The notes below the pieces were generated by a model. That model made no database searches. It was given only the letters and a program-made list of their open reading frames with translations, and was not told the DNA's origin. The position numbers and the translations under genes are program-made. From JAIBAI01 sp044238875 (GTDB lineage: Bacteria; Bacteroidota; Bacteroidia; M30B66), in the NCBI GenBank assembly GCA_044238875.1, contig JBIICM010000025.1, positions 1 through 20,138 on the forward strand: a stretch of 20,138 nucleotides of DNA. The letters run 5' to 3'. Of this stretch, positions 16,301 through 20,138 are shown piece after piece (within the stretch, counting starts at the first letter, position 1; every line of letters begins with the position of its first letter).

Positions 16301-17174
16301 GGATGGTAAACCCGACGGAGATGGGACAGGAATGGGATGGTTTCCGGGATATGCTATCAATGTAGCAACAGGTGAGCGCCTTAATATAGCGTTTGGTGAA
16401 TCATCAAGGCTAACACAGGATAACGGAAGAGATATGATCTTTAATCCAAGTCAGCGTGTAGTCTCGTTTGGCTCAACAAATCTGATTTGGAATATGGGCG
16501 GGAAACATTTTATTTATGTTTTTAACCATGTTAACACCATTAGCAATAATGAGATGCCCTTATACGATGGCGGTGAATACATTCGTCAGACATTGAGCAC
16601 CCCTAATATCTCCAACAATGTTAAATTAAGGGTTTGGGCAGCCTGCAACTGGGTGGCCATACCATTATCGGTAAGCAATCAGCCCTGGTTATCGAATGAA
16701 GTGAAAATCAGACTTCGGGTAACCCGCCCTTACGCTGAAAATTATGCGCAAAACACTCCTGAAACAGGCACGGTAGAAAACAATAACTTGCCGATGTATC
16801 GCTTCAAAACTGCAGATATGTTTGCCAGAAAACAGGAAAAATCTGTAGCCGAATCAGCGCTTAATACGATTAATGTTGTTCCGAATCCCTATTATGCGTA
16901 TTCTGCATACGAAGTGAATCAGTTAGACAACAGGGTGAAGATCATTAATCTCCCTTCGAAATGTCAGGTTAAAATATACACAACCAATGGTACATTGGTG
17001 AGAACCTATCAAAAAGACGACCGGCTGACATCGCTCGACTGGGACATGAAAAATCAGGCAGGCATTACTATTTCAAGTGGTGTTTACCTCATTCATATTA
17101 AGGTTGACGGAGTTGGTGAAAGGGTGTTGAAATGGTTTGGTGTTCTCAGACCTATTGACCTTGACTCATTCTAA
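13308..17174 (+). CDS. Giant secreted surface protein with T9SS-like C-terminal domain
   Basis: The 1288-residue protein has signal peptide MKTRLLIFAGLLIAGSSEVF and no lipobox. The N-terminal region carries MWWDL, YEVPKGS, KHSAFAGSLWLAGLD and GNDFWPGP (about residues 65-128), which I associate with a widespread unnamed family of large Bacteroidota exported proteins. An Asp-rich, calcium-loop-like DGDGDGVYDP starts at residue 190. The middle is beta-rich without a recognised enzyme motif. The last 100 residues (from NVVPNPYYAYSAY at about 1189) resemble a type A T9SS sorting domain: VKIYTTNGTLVRTY, then SGVYLIHIKVDG. Unlike a typical one, 13 residues follow the final Lys (WFGVLRPIDLDSF). It is most likely exported across the outer membrane by the T9SS and kept at the surface. 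Position between receptor and PorV-type genes supports this. Confidence 0.85.
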   Translation: MKTRLLIFAGLLIAGSSEVFSRNWPVNSTGTSGNPPNNGKLAAGCAPGAGRTDLDLNNVRTTIYTTGDMWWDLISAPRYEVPKGSRKHSAFAGSLWLAGLDNGGNLKSAAMMYRQNGNDFWPGPLKLDDASTTPEACLAYDRHWKITRREVEDFVLGGLPATDVINSWPGNGISDLGLTGYASEIAPFVDGDGDGVYDPTARDENNVPIDFPGYDIYGDLGCKARLFGDQTLWYIFNDKGNIHTETAGFPIGFEIRAQAFQFATNNALNNMTFYNYEIINRSTFTVSQTYFGQWTDPDLGNYADDYAGCDVGRGMGYVYNGDADDETVLGYGLNPPAIGIDFFEGPFEDANSKDDTSDFCVNPRARNGLGYGDGIIDNERIGMARFSYFNSGSNPVNGDPQTGQQIYNYLRGFWKDGTDMTYGNDGIGGNVKYSFMFPGNTDPEGLGEMIANGTVNQCRQPNEYLPNWDEPSLGLAPADRRLVQSAGPFTLEPGAVNKVTVGVVWARASSGGPLASVELVKRVDDDAQALFDNCFSLINGPDAPQTRIVELDKELIFLFENTYNDDVVYYQDNTSVPGFGDVTYRFQGYQVFQLKDLSVTVNDLKDPSRARLVAQCDLQDNVDQIVNRYFDQTIEENVPVEEVNGENKGLRNSFQIKRDAFATGDNRLVNHKQYYYLVLSYAAADIDTVTFGLRYLAGRRTKGFSALQIYTAIPHISAPSFNGTEIQSKYGEIPSLTRIEGQGNGSNSVDLTEESIAEILQAPFWVKNPTYKRNSGPVNIKVVDPLSITDSEYEFKILGLNDTSRWSLRRLSDNSTYTSSGTLSQGIEEVISQWGFAVDVKQVLAPGLDKTGGNGFIEGSITYADNSKRWLNFLVDEEGCNNPANWIRSGNLDNPPASNLIECNDYIGVDNGQYYERILGGTWAPFQLVSRYDDGPCYENASAQAAGYLQRLGSVDIVLTPDQTKWSRCPVFETNDDKNFSQGNADKLLLRNAPSVGKDGKPDGDGTGMGWFPGYAINVATGERLNIAFGESSRLTQDNGRDMIFNPSQRVVSFGSTNLIWNMGGKHFIYVFNHVNTISNNEMPLYDGGEYIRQTLSTPNISNNVKLRVWAACNWVAIPLSVSNQPWLSNEVKIRLRVTRPYAENYAQNTPETGTVENNNLPMYRFKTADMFARKQEKSVAESALNTINVVPNPYYAYSAYEVNQLDNRVKIINLPSKCQVKIYTTNGTLVRTYQKDDRLTSLDWDMKNQAGITISSGVYLIHIKVDGVGERVLKWFGVLRPIDLDSF

Positions 17175-17194
17175 ACAAGAAAGCGACGTACACA

Positions 17195-18265
17195 ATGAAG
17201 TTCCAGCATAAAATTCTGTTTATTTCAATTTCCGGGCTTACAGCTCTTTTTAATCCGACAAAACTAACCGCCGGAAATGAGGATCGGGTTGGTCAGGCCG
17301 GAGCTACCGAACTGCTGATAAACCCTTTTGCCCGAAGCTCCGGCTGGGCAGGTGTTAATACCTCCATGGTGAGGGGGCTTGAAGCCCAGTTTTTAAATGT
17401 AGCAGGCCTTGCGTTCACGAAAAAAACTGAAATTGTGTTTGCGAATACGCGCTGGCTGGGTGGCACAGGTGTTAACATCAATGCTTTCGGTCTTTCACAG
17501 GCTGTCGGAAAAGATAAAACAGGCACCATCGGGCTGGGCGTGACCTCCATGAGCTTCGGGGAAATACCTGTAACAACTGAGGACAACCCTGAAGGTGGGA
17601 TTGGTACTTTTTCACCGACTTTTACCAATATAGCCCTTTCATACGCTAAAGAATTTTCGAATAGTATCTATGGAGGATTGACCGTTCGCATAATCAATGA
17701 ACGGATATCAGATGTTAATGCTTCAGGGGTTTGTTTCGACGCAGGCGTGCAGTATGTGACCGGAAAAAAAGATAATATCAGATTCGGTATCGCTCTTAGA
17801 AATGTAGGCCCCCGCATTAAATTTAACGGTGATGGGCTTTCATTCAGGGGATCCATTCCGCTTACAGGTGCAAGCCTTACTGTATTGCAACGTAATGAGG
17901 CTTTTGAAATGCCTTCGCTCCTGAACATTGGCGGAGCGTACATTTTTGACCTGGGTACAAAAAGTAAACTGACCACTGCAATGAATTTCACTTCTAATTC
18001 ATTTTCAAAGGATCAGATTCAGGGAGGTGCTGAATTCGCCTACAATAAAATGTTCATGCTGCGTGCCGGCTATATGGCTGAGCTGGGTGCCCCCGGATCA
18101 ACTGAGCCATTCGGAAGAACAAGTGCGCTTACTGGTCCAACGGCCGGTTTTACGGTGGAAGTACCGCTCAATAAAAAAGGCTCTACATTTTCAATTGATT
18201 ACGCTTTTCGCTCAACCAACCCGTTTTCAGGCGTGCATACTATCGGCGCCCGCATAAATCTGTAA
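17195..18265 (+). CDS. PorV/PorQ-family outer-membrane barrel protein
   Basis: The 356-residue protein has an N-terminal export signal (about 27 residues, MKFQHKILFISISGLTALF onward) and many amphipathic beta-strands, ending in HTIGARINL as an outer-membrane barrel does. The segment RVGQAGATELLINPFARSSGWAGVNTS (about residues 30-56), followed by GLEAQFLNVAGLAF, matches the opening of PorV/PorQ-family proteins. PorV proper is a FadL-like barrel that takes T9SS cargo from the SprA translocon to the attachment complex. This copy looks like a paralogue rather than PorV itself, because it is embedded in an operon with a putative cargo gene rather than among core T9SS genes. It begins 20 bases after the upstream stop. 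A dedicated shuttle for that cargo is the natural inference, unproven. Confidence 0.82.
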   Translation: MKFQHKILFISISGLTALFNPTKLTAGNEDRVGQAGATELLINPFARSSGWAGVNTSMVRGLEAQFLNVAGLAFTKKTEIVFANTRWLGGTGVNINAFGLSQAVGKDKTGTIGLGVTSMSFGEIPVTTEDNPEGGIGTFSPTFTNIALSYAKEFSNSIYGGLTVRIINERISDVNASGVCFDAGVQYVTGKKDNIRFGIALRNVGPRIKFNGDGLSFRGSIPLTGASLTVLQRNEAFEMPSLLNIGGAYIFDLGTKSKLTTAMNFTSNSFSKDQIQGGAEFAYNKMFMLRAGYMAELGAPGSTEPFGRTSALTGPTAGFTVEVPLNKKGSTFSIDYAFRSTNPFSGVHTIGARINL

Positions 18266-18271
18266 ATAATA

Positions 18272-18303
18272 TTTGCAAAAAGCGGCAGGTTTTTTTAATT
18301 TAG
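18272..18303 (+). promoter_or_regulatory. Candidate greA promoter (TTTG, 20 bases, TAATTTAG)
   Basis: TTTG at 18272-18275 and TAATTTAG at 18296-18303 (seven of eight matches) have good spacing. Transcription would start near 18308-18311, exactly at the base of the hairpin that follows. Confidence 0.45.
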
Positions 18304-18310
18304 CTGCACT

Positions 18311-18348
18311 AACGGAAAGACTCTTCAAAGGAAGGGTCTTTCCGTTTT
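18311..18348 (+). terminator. Strong hairpin with T-run: operon terminator and possible greA leader attenuator
   Basis: Arms AACGGAAAGACTCTTC (18311-18326) and GAAGGGTCTTTCCGTT (18331-18346) form a 16-bp stem with one G-U pair and an AAAG loop, ending in TTTT. It lies 45 bases after the PorV-type stop and 29 bases before the greA start. It should end the upstream operon, and, being downstream of the greA promoter candidate, could also stop part of the greA transcripts. Confidence 0.8.
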
Positions 18349-18375
18349 ATTGTCTTACTAAACCGAAGAAAGTCT

Positions 18376-18849
18376 ATGTCATCTATCACCTATCTTACAG
18401 AAGAAGGTTTGAAGAAGTTGCATTCAGATCTCGAGCAACTTAAAAATGTTGAGCGGCCTGCAATCAGCATGCAAATTGCTGAGGCACGCGATAAGGGAGA
18501 TCTTTCAGAAAATGCCGAATATGATGCCGCAAAAGAAGCCCAGGGTTTGCTGGAGATGAAGATCGCAAAAATGGAGGATTTGCTTGCCAATGCACGGGTT
18601 ATTGATGAATCAAGGATGGATACCTCTAAAGTATTGATATTATCGAGGGTCAGAATCAGGAACACTGTGAACAAAGCGGAGATGTCATATACCCTGGTAG
18701 CCGAAAATGAGGCAGACCTGAAATCAGGAAAGATCTCTGTTAATTCACCAATTGCCAAAGCCCTCTTAGGCAAAAAAGTGGGCGATCAGGTTGAGGCTAC
18801 AGTACCGTCGGGAAAAGTGATTCTTGAGGTGTTGGAAATTTCGCGGTAA
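18376..18849 (+). CDS. greA: Transcription elongation factor GreA
   Basis: GreA enters the secondary channel of RNA polymerase and triggers cleavage of backtracked RNA. The 157 residues have the full family layout: an N-terminal coiled coil (about 8-75) whose tip carries the catalytic acidic residues D42 and E45 in GDLSENAEY, and a C-terminal FKBP-like domain (about 80-157) with SPIAKALLGKKVGDQVEATVPSG. The start MSSITYLTEEGLKKLHSDLEQL is typical. It is followed after 5 bases by a HIT-family gene, so both are probably one transcript. Expression may be tuned by the leader hairpin. Confidence 0.96.
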   Translation: MSSITYLTEEGLKKLHSDLEQLKNVERPAISMQIAEARDKGDLSENAEYDAAKEAQGLLEMKIAKMEDLLANARVIDESRMDTSKVLILSRVRIRNTVNKAEMSYTLVAENEADLKSGKISVNSPIAKALLGKKVGDQVEATVPSGKVILEVLEISR

Positions 18850-18854
18850 GAAAA

Positions 18855-19250
18855 ATGGCGAGTATTTTTTCAAGGATTATAACAGGAGAGTTACCCGCCT
18901 ATAAAATTGCGGAAGACGACAAGCACCTGGCATTTCTTGATGTCTTTCCGCTGGTAAAAGGCCATACACTTGTTATTCCCAAAATTGAAAAGGATGATAT
19001 CCTTGATCTGAGCAGTTCAGCATTTACTGAATTGTTCGCTTTTGCTCAAAAAGTTGGTCTTGCAATCCGTGCATCCATTCCATGCCGTAAAGTAGGCCTT
19101 GCCGTAGTTGGTCTGGAGGTGCCGCATGCCCATATACACCTTGTTCCACTTCAGGAAACGGCAGATATAAATTTTTTAAGACCTAAGCTACAATTGATCC
19201 CTTCTGAGTTGGAGGAAATACGCCTGAAAATTATTGCGTCAATAAACTGA
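18855..19250 (+). CDS. HIT-family (HINT-like) nucleotide hydrolase
   Basis: This 131-residue cytosolic histidine-triad protein has the signature H91-A-H93-I-H95 followed by LVP. The N-terminal SIFSRIITGELPAYKIAEDD and KGHTLVIPKIEKDD blocks are those of the HINT branch, whose members hydrolyse nucleoside phosphoramidates and acyl-adenylates. The cysteine pair often found in the first residues of HINT proteins (CxxC) is replaced here by SIFS, so no zinc site is expected there. It probably shares a transcript with greA. The stop codon is only two bases from the convergent PKD-protein gene. Confidence 0.92.
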   Translation: MASIFSRIITGELPAYKIAEDDKHLAFLDVFPLVKGHTLVIPKIEKDDILDLSSSAFTELFAFAQKVGLAIRASIPCRKVGLAVVGLEVPHAHIHLVPLQETADINFLRPKLQLIPSELEEIRLKIIASIN

Positions 19251-19252
19251 GT

Positions 19253-19948
19253 CTATTCGGGACTGTTGCCTGCTACTTCGCGTGCATTCACTCTTATTAT
19301 ACTTGTTACCTGTTTTTCGCAGCTACCTCTGCGCGCAGTGAGTATAACAGTGTACTGCCCCGGCAAATTATATGCATGCTGAATTTGCTGTTGATCATGG
19401 TAAACTTTCCCATCCCCCATTTCCCACGTTAATTCATTTCCTGATGAGGTTGCTGCGCTAAACTTAATCGGATCTCCGGGTGAAAAAGGAGCGGAACTAT
19501 CCATCAGCATGCTTGCCGCCAAAGGTTCCTGCTGCTCTACGTTTAATTCATCAAAGGCCTCAAGGCCTCCTGCATGTTTGAATTTAATAAGGTATCGGCC
19601 GGCATCCTTCAGGGCAATTATACGATCATAACCGGTTGCCCCTTCTGCGTATTTAGCGCCGGAAGCTGAAAAAATTTCATACTGCCACGGTTCACCCGAA
19701 GAATTTGAAAAGACAACAGCGGATGGCACCTCCTCGCAAGGCGAATGCTGAATGCGCACTTGAACACCTTTGAGCGCGCCTGACATACCGTGCCTGACCG
19801 ACTCCATAGTCACAAAGGTGATTGACTGGTTTTGGGATGTATCATCCCGGATGACAGGTTGATGAAATACCCTTGCGAAATTTTGTGCATCTGCCTGAAG
19901 TTTGCCCAAGCAAAGTATTGCTGAAATTAAAATGTACTTCTGTTTCAT
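19253..19948 (-). CDS. Exported protein with a PKD domain
   Basis: The 231-residue protein has signal peptide MKQKYILISAILCLGKLQADA (then QN). Residues about 60-140 look like a first Ig-like beta-sandwich (GVQVRIQHSPCEEVPSAVVFSN ... GRYLIKFKHAGG). Residues about 145-220 are a recognisable PKD domain: PFSPGDPIKFSAATSSGNELTWEMGDG, then HAYNLPGQYTVILTARRGSC. PKD domains are beta-sandwiches common in surface and secreted proteins and mediate binding or spacing. No enzyme domain, lipobox or sorting domain is seen, so it is probably a small periplasmic or secreted binding protein. A short reading frame ends 23 bases upstream on the same strand and may be part of the same unit. Confidence 0.82.
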   Translation of the reverse strand: MKQKYILISAILCLGKLQADAQNFARVFHQPVIRDDTSQNQSITFVTMESVRHGMSGALKGVQVRIQHSPCEEVPSAVVFSNSSGEPWQYEIFSASGAKYAEGATGYDRIIALKDAGRYLIKFKHAGGLEAFDELNVEQQEPLAASMLMDSSAPFSPGDPIKFSAATSSGNELTWEMGDGKVYHDQQQIQHAYNLPGQYTVILTARRGSCEKQVTSIIRVNAREVAGNSPE

Positions 19949-19971
19949 GGTTTTCGGATAACATCACAAAG

Positions 19972-20138
19972 CTATAGCGCTGCCGGATGGCAATAATGAC
20001 AAGGGTAACCGCTTACTTGCAGATGAAAGAAATGAGGCGAATCTGTAAGGATATTTTTACATCCGGTGCTCGAATAATTTTCCTCAGGCGCCGGCATCTG
20101 CCCTGATAACTGAACGGCTACACCAAACATTAAAACAT
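19972..20138 (-). CDS. Possible partial reading frame running off the window edge
   Basis: On the minus strand a frame open from the window edge stops at TAG (19972-19974). From ATG 20130 it would encode 52 residues beginning MFGVAVQLSGQMPAPEENYS and ending in a Cys/His-rich GYPCHYCHPAAL. The beginning resembles the end of a signal peptide (hydrophobic, then LSGQ), and its stop is 23 bases before the PKD-protein start, as in an operon. It could be the tail of a longer gene, a small secreted protein, a broken gene, or chance. Nothing else coding is seen in this last 190 bases. Confidence 0.3.
   Translation of the reverse strand, partial: VLMFGVAVQLSGQMPAPEENYSSTGCKNILTDSPHFFHLQVSGYPCHYCHPAAL

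Noticed and set aside
1..20138. CRISPR array, tRNA, rRNA, insertion sequence, prophage or toxin-antitoxin pair
   Set aside because: No regularly spaced repeats, cloverleaf-like sequence, transposase or integrase motif, or small paired toxin-like genes were seen on either strand.

Overview
The window looks like an ordinary chromosomal stretch of a Bacteroidota genome. Three things point there. First, the gene families: a TonB-dependent receptor with an N-terminal carboxypeptidase-regulatory-like domain, a very large type IX secretion (T9SS)-type surface protein and a PorV/PorQ-type barrel. Second, start codons have A-rich leaders and lack clear Shine-Dalgarno sequences. Third, several intergenic regions carry the Bacteroidota -7 element TAnnTTTG, some with an upstream TTTG. 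I cannot name the genus. I see no tRNA, rRNA, CRISPR array, insertion sequence or prophage gene. No gene-free stretch exceeds 300 bases; the longest, 9417-9631 (215 bases) and 6977-7193 (217 bases), are described as regulatory regions.

Layout. Bases 1-5039 are all on the plus strand: the 3' end of tilS, a small conserved-looking protein, a lemA / TPM / TPM-Gly-rich cluster, an exported unknown protein, ribF, and an exported leucine-rich-repeat protein. Bases 5040-6976 hold clpP-clpX on the minus strand, overlapping by one base and abutting the LRR gene tail to tail. A divergent control region separates clpP from ahcY (7194-8516), which ends in a clear intrinsic terminator. A degenerate Rieske-like lipoprotein (minus) and a tiny, very basic exported protein (plus) are divergent at 8654-9416.

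Bases 9632-18265 are one 8.6-kb transcription unit of three genes separated by only 19 and 20 bases: TonB-dependent receptor, giant secreted protein with a T9SS-like C-terminal domain, and PorV/PorQ-type barrel. This is the most interesting part of the window. The three products make sense as an outer-membrane and surface module: a transporter-like barrel, a secreted surface protein, and a member of the family that carries T9SS cargo to the surface-attachment machinery. What the unit does is not known to me.

Bases 18376-19250 hold greA and a HIT-family hydrolase, 5 bases apart. A strong hairpin with a T-run lies between the greA promoter candidate and the greA start. The window ends with a minus-strand PKD-domain exported protein and a possible partial ORF running off the edge.

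The housekeeping genes (tilS, ribF, clpP, clpX, ahcY, greA) have the expected motifs and are intact, apart from tilS, which is cut by the window edge. I found no wholly new defence or mobile system. The best leads are the receptor/secreted protein/PorV unit, the hairpins at the lemA and greA starts, and the Rieske-like protein with altered ligands.
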